64,000 nucleotides of DNA. Origin: an uncultured Methylococcaceae bacterium. Its GTDB lineage: Bacteria; Pseudomonadota; Gammaproteobacteria; Methylococcales; Methylomonadaceae. Below the pieces are notes generated by a model. That model saw only the letters and a list, made by a program, of their open reading frames with translations. It was not told the DNA's origin and searched no databases. The DNA lies in contig CAIYRS010000021.1 of NCBI GenBank assembly GCA_903928685.1, positions 43,648 through 107,647 on the forward strand. Reading direction: 5' to 3'. Both the position numbers and the translations under genes were made by a program. This document shows, one piece after another, positions 54,258 to 62,547 of the stretch. Each line of letters starts with the position of its first letter. The stretch's first letter is position 1.

Positions 54258-55184
54258 TTAATTTCTCTCTGCAACTCGCATAATGGCGCTTCTGGCCCTT
54301 GGGTTTTGTGCGGTTTCTTGGTCGCTAGCTTTTATGGCTTTGCCGATGCTTTTCAGTAAACCTTTGTTTATATCTACTTCTTTCACAGGCAGTTTGCCTG
54401 GATGGAATTTGTATCCAGATTCATTCTTAATAAAGCGTTTTACGATCCGGTCTTCCAAGGAGTGGAAGGCAATCACTACCAAACGCCCGCCGGGATTTAA
54501 GATGTTGATGGAATCGGCTAATACGGTTTTAAGTTGATCCAGTTCGTTGTTTACGGCAATTCGGATGGCTTGAAAGCTTCTGGTTGCCGGATGTTTAAAT
54601 TTGTCGACATAGGGGACGGCGTTGCTAATCAATTCCGCCAATTGCTTGGTGGTGGTCAGCGGGGTTTCGCTTCTGGTCATAATGACGGCTTTGGCGATGC
54701 GTCTGGCAAAGCGTTCTTCACCGTAATCGAACAGCACTTGCACTAAATCTTTTTCGGAAACGGTTGCTAGCCATTCGGCGGCGCTTAATCCGGAAGTATT
54801 GTCCATCCGCATATCCAAAGGGCCGTCGCGTAAAAAACTAAAACCGCGTTCGGCATTGTCTAGCTGCGGCGAGGAGACGCCTAAGTCCATCAAGATGCCG
54901 TCAATTTGTCCGCTGATGCCGTGCGTGTTGGCGATGCTGGCAATATTGGCAAAACCACTATGGATGAGGCTGAAGCGGGTATCGGCAAGCAGTTGTTGGG
55001 CAACATCTGAGCGGATGGCTTCAATGTCCCGGTCTAAAGCAAACAAGCGTCCGTTTACACCCAATTGTTTTAAGATGCCTGAACTGTGTCCGCCGCGTCC
55101 GAAAGTGCAATCCAGATAAGTGCCATTTTCTTTTATGGCTAGGTGTTGCAGGGCTTCTGCATACATCACCGGTGAATGTTCCAT
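54258..55184 (-). CDS. rsmH: 16S rRNA (cytosine1402-N4)-methyltransferase
   Basis: The 308-residue SAM enzyme (formerly MraW) methylates N4 of C1402 in 16S rRNA. Motifs: HSPVMYAEALQHLAIKENGTYLDCTFGRGGHS at the N terminus, DGILMDLGVSSPQLDNAERGFSF, and the C-terminal VIAFHSLEDRIVKRFIK. It follows mraZ by 15 bases and is the second gene of the dcw cluster. Confidence 0.97.
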   Translation of the reverse strand: MEHSPVMYAEALQHLAIKENGTYLDCTFGRGGHSSGILKQLGVNGRLFALDRDIEAIRSDVAQQLLADTRFSLIHSGFANIASIANTHGISGQIDGILMDLGVSSPQLDNAERGFSFLRDGPLDMRMDNTSGLSAAEWLATVSEKDLVQVLFDYGEERFARRIAKAVIMTRSETPLTTTKQLAELISNAVPYVDKFKHPATRSFQAIRIAVNNELDQLKTVLADSINILNPGGRLVVIAFHSLEDRIVKRFIKNESGYKFHPGKLPVKEVDINKGLLKSIGKAIKASDQETAQNPRARSAIMRVAERN

Positions 55185-55199
55185 GTTTTTGTCCGGTGA

Positions 55200-55667
55200 T
55201 TAGAAAGTAATGTTGCCTAGTTCTTCCAAGCCTTCGGTATCGTCGCCGTTCATGAAAGCTTGTTCTTGTGCGAGCCAAGCGTCTTCATTCCATATTTCAA
55301 ATTTTTTGAGCTGCCCGACTAGCACGACTTTTTTTTCCATATTAGCCAGTTTGCGTAGTTTTTCGGGGAGCAAAAACCGCCCTTGGGCATCTAATTCGCA
55401 TTCGCTGGCGTTACCAATGACAAAGCGCCGGAGTTTGCTTGCCATTTTGTTTAAAGTGGGTTGTTTACTGATGGTTTCTTCAAGTTTTTCCCATTCAGGC
55501 AGGGGGTATAGCCACAAACAGCCGCTTTGGCCCGCACAACGTTCGTCGACGGCAAGGGTGACGACTAATTGCCGTTCGCAACATGCCTGTAACTGCTCCC
55601 GATAACGGGTAGGAACGGCAAGACGTCCTTTGTCATCCAAGTTGATGGAGCTGTAGCCACGAAACAA
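55200..55667 (-). CDS. mraZ: Transcriptional regulator MraZ
   Basis: The 155-residue protein has the two AbrB-like SpoVT repeats of MraZ, each with a D-x-K/Q-G-R motif: SINLDDKGRLAVPTRYRE (residues 7-24) and CELDAQGRFLLPEKLRK (about 94-110). MraZ forms a ring-shaped oligomer, binds 10-bp-spaced TGGGN repeats and represses the dcw operon. Such repeats are present upstream here (55694-55728). It is the first gene of the cluster. Confidence 0.97.
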   Translation of the reverse strand: MFRGYSSINLDDKGRLAVPTRYREQLQACCERQLVVTLAVDERCAGQSGCLWLYPLPEWEKLEETISKQPTLNKMASKLRRFVIGNASECELDAQGRFLLPEKLRKLANMEKKVVLVGQLKKFEIWNEDAWLAQEQAFMNGDDTEGLEELGNITF

Positions 55668-55693
55668 AATTTACCCCTGAAAAAACCTAAAAA

Positions 55694-55728
55694 ACCCAGA
55701 AATCTGCAATTCTTACCACTTTTCCCCA
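55694..55728 (-). promoter_or_regulatory. MraZ-binding repeat array
   Basis: The minus strand reads TGGGG, TGGTA, TGCAG and TGGGT with exactly 5 bases between each, a strict 10-bp period. TGGG-type repeats at this spacing upstream of mraZ are the known MraZ operator. The array lies between the promoter at 55741-55769 and the mraZ start, consistent with autorepression. Confidence 0.7.
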
Positions 55729-55740
55729 CCATTTAGGCGC

Positions 55741-55769
55741 ACTATAGATTCCTATGGTTATATAGTCAA
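55741..55769 (-). promoter_or_regulatory. Sigma-70 promoter of the dcw cluster
   Basis: The minus strand reads TTGACT (55769-55764), 17 bases, TATAGT (55746-55741). The predicted start site is just before the MraZ repeats. Confidence 0.65.
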
Positions 55770-56057
55770 TACCCATGGTCTTTAAAATCTTTCTTTTTTG
55801 ACAATGACTTAGATAATTACGGGCTAGGTTTTTGTAGGATATTCGGGAAGTAAAATAAATCTTATGATATATCAATAAAATGTACGATTTTATTGATGTT
55901 AGGGATGAAGAGGCGGTCTTATCTGAGCGTTGGTTTTTTCGTAACTAACCAAAGCCAGTAGGATATGTTGTCGCAACCGCTACCAGATTGGCGGGTTTTT
56001 GATAAGTCCGAATATGTCAACAGAATTATCGAGTTATAGGCGGGATTGGAAAGAGAA
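55770..56057. other. Intergenic region between dcw promoter and rnpB, no gene seen
   Basis: A 288-base AT-rich stretch between the mraZ promoter and the end of rnpB. Short open frames exist but none has a ribosome site or a protein-like composition. I recognise no RNA gene or repeat in it. Confidence 0.5.
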
Positions 56058-56422
56058 AGAGTTGGCCTGTAAGCCGGGTTCTGTCGAGAACAGCCATTCA
56101 TCTAGGCTGCAAGTCACCTTGCAACTCAAGCAATCTACCCAGGAACCGCACGGGCCATGCGTCTGTCCCTCTATTTGATCTTGCTCCGGGTGGGGTTTAC
56201 CCTGCCACTCCTGTTGCCAGTAGCGCGGTGCGCTCTTACCGCACCTTTTCACCCTTACCCATGCTGTGGTTATCTCTAACAGCAGACACGGGCGGTTTAT
56301 TTTCTGCGGCACTTTCCGTAGGCTCACGCCTCCCAGGCGTTACCTGGCACCCTGCCCAGTGGAGCCCGGACTTTCCTCCATTTCATCAATAAAGATAAAA
56401 CAGCGACTGCTCAGCCAACTCT
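56058..56422 (-). ncRNA. rnpB: RNase P RNA, type A
   Basis: The minus strand closely follows E. coli M1 RNA through its conserved core: GAGGAAAGTCCGGGCTCC, CAGGGTGCCAGGTAACGCCT, GGTAAGGGTGAAA, GTGCGGTAAGAGCGCACCG and near the 3' end CGACAGAACCCGGCTTA. The outer helix P1 is AGAGTTGGC at the 5' end with GCCAACTCT at the 3' end, giving ends at 56422 and 56058 (about 365 nucleotides). It is the catalytic subunit that pairs with RnpA (902-1267). End positions are good to a few bases. Confidence 0.95.
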
Positions 56423-56544
56423 TCCAACAGCAAGTCTACCATAGATAGCGATTTGAAGATTGCTTTGTAGACAAGAATAAAACAGGTTCTTCGCTATTGT
56501 CGGCGGTTGCCTGTAAAATGCAGCGTTTTTTATTTGCCGGGCAA

Positions 56545-56572
56545 TTGCGTAGGTAATTGGCGCAATTATATA
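56545..56572 (+). promoter_or_regulatory. Candidate promoter of gmhA-hldE-hldD
   Basis: TTGCGT (56545-56550), 16 bases, TATATA (56567-56572), about 33 bases before the TTG start of gmhA. Confidence 0.45.
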
Positions 56573-56604
56573 AAGGCATATCCACGACGGTTGAGAGGCG
56601 ATAG

Positions 56605-57174
56605 TTGGGAACGTTTATTTCTGAGTTAGAAGACCATCAAAAAGTGATGGCTGATTTGGCGGTCTGTGCAGACGTAGTTACGCAAGCCGGAAAACAACTG
56701 CTAGAGATATTCAACAGCGGCGGCAAATTATTGTTGTGTGGCAATGGTGGCAGTGCTGCCGATTGCCAGCATATTGCCGCTGAATTTGTGGTGCGCTATG
56801 TAAAGCATCGAAAAGGATTGCCCGCAATTGCCTTGACCACCGATAGCTCTATTTTAACTGCCCATAGCAATGACTATGATTTTGCCAGTGTCTTTGCCCG
56901 CCAAGTTGATGCCATAGGCCGGGCTGGCGATTGCCTGATTGCCATCTCCACTTCAGGCACAAGCGCCAACATCGTCAATGCCGCAAAAATGGCGCAAGCC
57001 AAAGGCATGACAGTAATCGCCATGATGGGCGAGGCTAAGGCGGAATTGTCGCAACATGCCGACTTGTCCGTGCAAGTGCCGTCTACCGTCACCGCCAGAA
57101 TCCAAGAAGCCCATATTCTCATCGGACATTGGTGGTGCGATTTTATTGAAACGCAATTGTCTGGAGACGCGTAA
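56605..57174 (+). CDS. gmhA: Sedoheptulose 7-phosphate isomerase
   Basis: The 189-residue SIS-domain protein converts sedoheptulose 7-phosphate to D-glycero-manno-heptose 7-phosphate, the first step of ADP-heptose synthesis for LPS. Motifs: LLLCGNGGSAADCQHIAAEFVVRY, the substrate-binding ALTTDSSILTAHSNDYDF and AISTSGTSANIVNAA. It starts at a TTG with GAGAGG seven bases before it; no better start exists. It is directly followed by hldE (no gap). Confidence 0.92.
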   Translation: MGTFISELEDHQKVMADLAVCADVVTQAGKQLLEIFNSGGKLLLCGNGGSAADCQHIAAEFVVRYVKHRKGLPAIALTTDSSILTAHSNDYDFASVFARQVDAIGRAGDCLIAISTSGTSANIVNAAKMAQAKGMTVIAMMGEAKAELSQHADLSVQVPSTVTARIQEAHILIGHWWCDFIETQLSGDA

Positions 57175-58599
57175 ATGTTTGCCGCCGCCCCTGAATTCCA
57201 TAAAGCCCGAATCCTCGTTATTGGCGATGTCATGTTGGATCGCTACTGGTCAGGCCGCGCCGCGCGCATTTCCCCGGAAGCCCCCGTGCCAGTGGTACAA
57301 GTACAAGGCGTGGAAGAGCGCATTGGCGGTGCTGGCAATGTTGCCTTAAACATCGCCAAACTGGGCGGACAAGTGACCTTATTGGGGGTGATAGGCGATG
57401 ATGCCGATGGCGAACATTTAACCGGATTATTGCAAACCGCCAACGTTGCCTGCGATTTTGTCGTTGCACCCGCATTACGCACCATTTGCAAATTACGCAT
57501 CATGGCGCAGCACCAACAATTGATTCGCGTAGATTTTGAAGACTTACCGCTAAGCTTCCCGCAATCGGCCTTGGCGGCAAAATTGCAACAACAGCTCGCC
57601 TTGCACGATGTCGTGGTATTTTCCGATTACGGCAAAGGCACATTAGCGGCAGTTGCCGACTATATAATCGCCGCCAAACAAGCCGGACTTAAAGTCTTGG
57701 TTGACCCAAAGGGCACCGATTACAGCCGTTACGCCCATGCCGATATTATCACCCCCAATTTAGCAGAATTGCAGGCCGTGGTCGGTGCTTGTAGTGATGA
57801 GCAAGCCCTAGTAGAAAAAGGCTTGGCAATGATACAACAACGGCAAATCGATACCTTGTTGCTGACCCGTGGCGAAGCAGGCATGAGCCTCATACAAGCT
57901 GCCCAACAGCACTCAATCCCCGCCAAAGCCAAAGATGTTTTTGATGTCACTGGCGCAGGCGATACCGTCATTGCCGTGATGGCTTTAGGGGTTGCCATGG
58001 GAATGCCGTTGCTGGATGCCATGTATTTGGCGAATTTGGCAGGCGGCATTGTGGTCGGCAAATTAGGCACATCCACGGTATCGGTTGAAGAGCTAGCCGT
58101 CGCGATGAATGGCGACCACGACATGAAATATGGTGTGGTTTCAGAAGATGAATTAGCCAACATGGTAACCAGCGCCAAAGCCTATGGCGAGCGGGTAATT
58201 ATGACCAACGGCTGTTTTGACTTACTACACGCAGGCCACGTCACCTATTTACAACAAGCGCGGGCATTGGGCGACCGTTTGATTGTTGCGGTCAATTCCG
58301 ATGCCTCAGTGCGGCAATTAAAAGGCAAAACCCGTCCCATAAACGCCGTTCAGCAACGTATGCAAGTATTGGCAGCCTTAGCTTGCGTGGATTGGGTGGT
58401 GGAATTTACCGAAGAAACCCCAGAACGCTTGTATTGCAAAATACTGCCCGATGTCATCGTTAAAGGTGGCGATTACCGCCCAGACCAAGTGGCAGGTGCC
58501 GATTGCGTCGTTAAAGCGGGCGGCGAAGTCAAAATTTTAACGTTTGTCGACGGCGTTTCTACCACCGCCATGATAAACAAGGCCAAAGGAGAGTTATGA
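57175..58599 (+). CDS. hldE: Bifunctional heptose 7-phosphate kinase / heptose 1-phosphate adenylyltransferase
   Basis: The 474-residue protein has an N-terminal ribokinase-like kinase (about 1-310; [38 protein letters not shown]) and a C-terminal nucleotidyltransferase (about 335-474; [26 protein letters not shown] with the TNGCFDxxHxGH site). It phosphorylates heptose 7-phosphate at C1 and, after phosphatase GmhB (not in this window), attaches AMP. It is the middle gene of gmhA-hldE-hldD, overlapping hldD by 4 bases. Confidence 0.96.
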   Translation: MFAAAPEFHKARILVIGDVMLDRYWSGRAARISPEAPVPVVQVQGVEERIGGAGNVALNIAKLGGQVTLLGVIGDDADGEHLTGLLQTANVACDFVVAPALRTICKLRIMAQHQQLIRVDFEDLPLSFPQSALAAKLQQQLALHDVVVFSDYGKGTLAAVADYIIAAKQAGLKVLVDPKGTDYSRYAHADIITPNLAELQAVVGACSDEQALVEKGLAMIQQRQIDTLLLTRGEAGMSLIQAAQQHSIPAKAKDVFDVTGAGDTVIAVMALGVAMGMPLLDAMYLANLAGGIVVGKLGTSTVSVEELAVAMNGDHDMKYGVVSEDELANMVTSAKAYGERVIMTNGCFDLLHAGHVTYLQQARALGDRLIVAVNSDASVRQLKGKTRPINAVQQRMQVLAALACVDWVVEFTEETPERLYCKILPDVIVKGGDYRPDQVAGADCVVKAGGEVKILTFVDGVSTTAMINKAKGEL

Positions 58600-59546
58600 T
58601 TATTGTCACAGGCGGTGCTGGCTTTATTGGCAGCAATTTAATCAGCGCGTTAAATGCCCGAGGCGAACGCGATATTTTACTGGTCGATAACTTAACTAAC
58701 GGCCGCAAAATGCATAACCTCGCCGATTTAAATATCGCCGACTACATGGATAAAGACGATTTTATCGCCTTACTGGAAAAGCCTAATTTTCTAAACGCTG
58801 TCACTGCCGTTTTCCATCAAGGCGCGTGTTCTGCCACCACCGAGTGGGATGGGCGTTATGTGATGATGAACAATTACCAGTATTCCAAAAAATTATTGGA
58901 TTGGTGTTTGTTCAAACGCATCCCCTTTCTTTATGCCTCGTCTGCCTCGGTTTATGGTGACGGCAGCAAAGGCTTTCGGGTTGAGCGCGATTGTGAACAT
59001 CCCATAAACATGTACGCCTACTCTAAATTTCAATTTGACCAATACGTGCGGAGCAAACTGCCAGCCGCGCAAAGCTTAGTCGCCGGATTCCGGTATTTTA
59101 ATGTTTATGGCCCTAGGGAACAGCATAAAGGCGCGATGAGCAGCACCGCATTTCACTTTAACAATCAGATAATTGAGCATAAAAAAACGCGTCTGTTTGC
59201 CGCCTACGATGGCTTTGCCGATGGCGAACAATTGCGCGATTTCGTCCATGTCGATGACGTGGTTAATGTCAATCTTTGGTTTTTGGCAAACCCAGACCGC
59301 AGCGGCATTTACAATGTCGGTACTGGCAAAGCAGAAAGCTTTAACGAAGTTGCCAACACCGTCATCAAATGGCATCAACAAGGCAGCATCGAATACATTC
59401 CTTTTCCTGAGCATCTTAAAGGCGCGTATCAAAGTTACACCCAAGCTGATATTTCCGGATTAAGGGAAGCTGGCTACCAAAAAGCGTTTTTATCGGTGGA
59501 AGAAGGCGTAAGCCGCTACCTTGATAGCCTCAACGGCAAAAAATAA
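58596..59546 (+). CDS. hldD: ADP-L-glycero-D-manno-heptose 6-epimerase
   Basis: The 316-residue short-chain dehydrogenase-like enzyme starts [20 protein letters not shown]. It contains the active-site [12 protein letters not shown] (Tyr-x-x-x-Lys) and the family's [29 protein letters not shown] and [17 protein letters not shown]. It inverts C6 of ADP-heptose, giving the form used for the LPS inner core. Last gene of the operon; an inverted repeat ACGGCAAACTTTGCCGT sits at the stop codon. Confidence 0.96.
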   Translation: MIIVTGGAGFIGSNLISALNARGERDILLVDNLTNGRKMHNLADLNIADYMDKDDFIALLEKPNFLNAVTAVFHQGACSATTEWDGRYVMMNNYQYSKKLLDWCLFKRIPFLYASSASVYGDGSKGFRVERDCEHPINMYAYSKFQFDQYVRSKLPAAQSLVAGFRYFNVYGPREQHKGAMSSTAFHFNNQIIEHKKTRLFAAYDGFADGEQLRDFVHVDDVVNVNLWFLANPDRSGIYNVGTGKAESFNEVANTVIKWHQQGSIEYIPFPEHLKGAYQSYTQADISGLREAGYQKAFLSVEEGVSRYLDSLNGKK

Positions 59547-59562
59547 CGGCAAACTTTGCCGT

Positions 59563-59932
59563 CATCAATCCGCTTATTTTTAAACAAAAATAGCGTCGCC
59601 CAGCTTGTCAATATCCCCGCAATGTTACTGAATGGGTTATATCACCTACTGGCTAAGTGATATAACCAGTTTCTCCGGTTTTCCCCCCTCAAAAAGCACC
59701 AATAAGTCTTGATTTCATTGCTATTTTTTTGGCAAAAACCACTGTATTTAGCAGAATCCGTGCCATATTCTGCGGCATATCGCCGCGCGGTGATTTGCCG
59801 CATTTTCCCCTGCCAACTAGCGCATTAAAATTTCCCCGCAGCTAGTGATTAACCCGATGATTGGTTGCATATCCTTCCTCTCGATAATGCGGACTACCCG
59901 CTTGAGTCCGCATTTTTTTTGCCGAGGTCATT
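59563..59932 (+). promoter_or_regulatory. Structured non-coding leader before the M41-like gene
   Basis: A 370-base stretch without a gene but with three stable hairpins: GGTTATATCAC/GTGATATAACC (59635-59667), TGCGGCATATCGCC paired with GGTGATTTGCCGCA and followed by TTTT (59771-59806), and the terminator at 59887-59920. It could be an attenuated leader or encode a small RNA. Confidence 0.5.
59887..59920 (+). terminator. Strong intrinsic terminator 12 bases before a start codon
   Basis: ATGCGGACT (59887-59895) and AGTCCGCAT (59905-59913) form a perfect 9-bp stem followed by an unbroken T-run to 59920. The next start codon is at 59933 with GAGG between, so the terminator lies in the leader of that gene. 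Confidence 0.8.
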
Positions 59933-60601
59933 ATGAACCGCAGCTACCAAACACTTCCCAACAGCCAACAGCACTTAAATGCGTTGAGACTGAAAACCGC
60001 CATCCATGAAGCCGGCCATGCCGCAGCCATTTATTTGGGCAACCGACAAAAACAATTGCCGCCGATATTTTTTAATATCGTCATTGGCGGTTTTTCGGGT
60101 TACAGCACCCAGTCGTTTGCTAAAAACTGTTTCGCCAAAGTACAAGGCGGGCGTTTGATTGAAAACCTGCCGGACACGGTGGAAAACGCCGTCGCTGAAT
60201 TGTCCGATAAGCAAAAACAAGCCTATTTACAAGCATTTGAAGCGGACATGGTAAATTTTCTGATCGGGCCGTTAGCAGAAGCTAATTATTTGGCGATGAT
60301 GGATGATGAAATCATAAATCCTCACTTACTGAATTTATCAGCCTTGCATAACTACGGCGGCACTGCGGATTTACAAGAAGTACAAGCCTATCTGGCGTGT
60401 TTTTCTAATGATGTGGTTGAGCAACAAAGAGAAATTGCAGCCTTGTTTATGGAAGCGTTTACTTTTATCAATGACCGCCACAATTGGCGCGCCATTATCC
60501 GCTTAGCAAATACCATTTTAGCCAGCCAAAAAGAAGAGATTAGCTGTGGCGATATTATTGCGGTATTGGATAGCCATAGTGCTACTAAAAAGTCGGCTTA
60601 G
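59933..60601 (+). CDS. Stand-alone M41-type (FtsH-like) metallopeptidase domain
   Basis: The 222-residue protein has the zinc motif HEAGH at 25-29 (KTAIHEAGHAAAIYLGN), FLIGPLAEANYL at 109-120 where FtsH has its GGRAAE segment, and YGGTADLQEVQ with Asp146 at the place of the third zinc ligand of FtsH (NDLQQAT). There is no AAA+ module, no membrane helix and no signal peptide, so it is the peptidase half of FtsH alone. How it would obtain unfolded substrate is unknown. GAGG lies 6 bases before the ATG. Its leader carries a strong terminator. The stop codon merges into a GTAG repeat. Confidence 0.75.
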   Translation: MNRSYQTLPNSQQHLNALRLKTAIHEAGHAAAIYLGNRQKQLPPIFFNIVIGGFSGYSTQSFAKNCFAKVQGGRLIENLPDTVENAVAELSDKQKQAYLQAFEADMVNFLIGPLAEANYLAMMDDEIINPHLLNLSALHNYGGTADLQEVQAYLACFSNDVVEQQREIAALFMEAFTFINDRHNWRAIIRLANTILASQKEEISCGDIIAVLDSHSATKKSA

Positions 60602-60673
60602 TAGGGTACGCTGCGCGTACCTTAATAAATAATCTTTAAAATCAATGGAAAAGGTACGCACAGCGTACCCTAC
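60601..60673. repeat. GTAG...CTAC bipartite repeat
   Basis: GTAGGGTACGCTGCGCGTACC in the left half and GGTACGCACAGCGTACCCTAC in the right half, 73 bp, starting on the last base of the preceding stop codon. Here the stems are GTACGC-based, unlike other copies. Confidence 0.85.
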
Positions 60674-60717
60674 GAGGGATGAAGAAACTGAAAACTTAAA
60701 CTTCAGCGTTATCTGCA

Positions 60718-61392
60718 TTAGCTTCTTGCCCCAAATAGAGCCGTGCCAATACGGACTATCGTTGCGCCTTCCATAATCGCGGCTGCCAAATCGCCGCTCA
60801 TGCCAAAAGAAAACGTGTCCAAATCCGCTGCTGTAGGTAATTGTTTTACTGCCCGATACAAGCGTTGATAAGGCTGGCGTTGCCGTTCAAATTGGCTTTC
60901 CGGCGCAGGAATTGCCATCACCCCTCGTAAGCGCAAATGCGGCAATTGCCCGACTTGCGCGCATAATTCTGCTAAATCTTCCAAGCCAATACCAGATTTA
61001 CTGGTTTCATCGCTGATATTCACTTGCAGGCAGATATTTAATGCCGCTAAATGGGCGGGACGTTGGCTGCTTAAGCGTTGGGCAATTTTTAAGCTATCAA
61101 CACTATGTACCCAATCAAAATGTTCAGCGATTAGCCGGGTTTTATTGGATTGGATAGGGCCGATAAAATGCCAAGTAACGGCAAACGCGCTTAATTCTTG
61201 CTGTTTGGCTAGCGCCTCTTGCACATAGTTTTCGCCAAAATGCCGCTGTCCGGCTTGATAGGCTTCAGTAATCGCCTGTGCCGATTTGGTTTTGCTGACG
61301 GCTAGCAATAGCACAGAATCGGGTGTGCGTCCGGCGTTTTCTGCGGCAGCCCGAATTTGGGAATGGATAGAGTTAAGGCGGTCAATCATCAT
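60718..61392 (-). CDS. yggS: YggS-family pyridoxal phosphate homeostasis protein
   Basis: The product is 224 residues from the ATG at 61392 (MMIDRLNSIHSQIRAAAENAGR); the frame is open ten codons further. The PLP-binding Lys is in LLAVSKTKSAQAI, with HFGENYVQEALAK, WHFIGPIQSNKTRLI and the C-terminal SFGMSGDLAAAIMEGATIVRIGTALFG. It is a fold-type III PLP protein without known enzyme activity that buffers PLP. Divergent from pilT, a conserved neighbourhood in gammaproteobacteria. Confidence 0.94.
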   Translation of the reverse strand: MMIDRLNSIHSQIRAAAENAGRTPDSVLLLAVSKTKSAQAITEAYQAGQRHFGENYVQEALAKQQELSAFAVTWHFIGPIQSNKTRLIAEHFDWVHSVDSLKIAQRLSSQRPAHLAALNICLQVNISDETSKSGIGLEDLAELCAQVGQLPHLRLRGVMAIPAPESQFERQRQPYQRLYRAVKQLPTAADLDTFSFGMSGDLAAAIMEGATIVRIGTALFGARS

Positions 61393-61500
61393 AAGGCCAA
61401 TAAATTCAGTTAACAGTGGCAATCATTAAACATTACCGCTAGTAAAATGCAAAGTCCTAGGCTACTTTAGACACATTGCTAACAGTCAACGGGAGAAATA

Positions 61501-62538
61501 ATGGACATTACAGAATTGCTGGCTTTTTCGGTCAAAAATAAAGCCTCAGATTTACATTTGTCAGCGGGGTTGCCACCCATGATTCGTGTGGATGGCGACA
61601 TTCGCCGCATTAACGTGCCAGCGTTGGAGCATAAAGAAGTGCACGCGCTGGTTTATGACATCATGAACGACAAGCAACGCCGTGATTATGAAGAATTTTT
61701 AGAAACCGATTTTTCCTTTGAATTACCAGGGGTTGCCCGGTTTCGTGTCAATGCCTTCAACCAAGAACGCGGTTCAGCTGCGGTTTTTCGTACCATTCCC
61801 TCAAAAGTACTAACCCTTGAAGAGCTGAATGCGCCGAAGTTTTTTGAAGAGTTGTGTAAAAAACCGCGCGGCATGGTATTGGTGACTGGCCCTACAGGTT
61901 CTGGTAAATCTACCACTTTGGCGGCGATGATTGATTACATCAACAACAATGATTACGCCCATATCCTCACCGTTGAAGACCCTATCGAATTTGTCCACGA
62001 AAGCAAAAAATGCCTGATTAACCAACGCGAAGTGCACCGCGACACCCACGGCTTTAACGAAGCTTTACGTTCCGCGTTACGGGAAGATCCGGATATTATC
62101 CTGGTTGGTGAGATGCGCGATTTGGAAACCATCCGCCTGGCGTTAACGGCGGCAGAAACCGGACATTTAGTCTTCGGCACTTTGCACACCACCTCAGCGG
62201 CAAAAACCATTGACCGTATCATCGACGTGTTTCCGGCGGCAGAAAAAGACATGATCCGCGCGATGTTGTCAGAGTCGCTGCAAGCGGTAATCTCGCAAAC
62301 CTTATTGAAAAAAATTGGCGGTGGCAGGGTTGCTGCCCATGAAATCATGGTAGGCACGTCGGCAATCAGAAACTTAATTCGTGAAGCGAAAGTGGCGCAA
62401 ATGTATTCAGCCATCCAAACAGGCCGTAAAGATGGTATGCAAACGTTGGATCAAAATCTGCGGGAATTGGTGGATAAAGGCCAGGTCGCTGCCAGAACCG
62501 CTGCCGTCCGTGCGGTTAACAAAGACTTGTTCTTATAA
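61501..62538 (+). CDS. pilT: Type IV pilus retraction ATPase PilT
   Basis: The 345-residue secretion ATPase drives pilus retraction. An N-terminal PAS-like domain (SDLHLSAGLPPMIRVDGDIRRI) precedes the Walker A GPTGSGKSTTLA, the Asp box LTVEDPIEFVH, Walker B DIILVGEMRDLETI, the His box HTTSAAKTIDRIIDVFP and the C-terminal AIRNLIREAKV motif needed for retraction. It is followed 9 bases later by pilU. Confidence 0.97.
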   Translation: MDITELLAFSVKNKASDLHLSAGLPPMIRVDGDIRRINVPALEHKEVHALVYDIMNDKQRRDYEEFLETDFSFELPGVARFRVNAFNQERGSAAVFRTIPSKVLTLEELNAPKFFEELCKKPRGMVLVTGPTGSGKSTTLAAMIDYINNNDYAHILTVEDPIEFVHESKKCLINQREVHRDTHGFNEALRSALREDPDIILVGEMRDLETIRLALTAAETGHLVFGTLHTTSAAKTIDRIIDVFPAAEKDMIRAMLSESLQAVISQTLLKKIGGGRVAAHEIMVGTSAIRNLIREAKVAQMYSAIQTGRKDGMQTLDQNLRELVDKGQVAARTAAVRAVNKDLFL

Positions 62539-62547
62539 GGAGGCAAA

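Noticed and set aside
55687..55875. 62-codon frame upstream of mraZ
   Set aside because: It lies over the promoter and MraZ operator and has no protein-like features.
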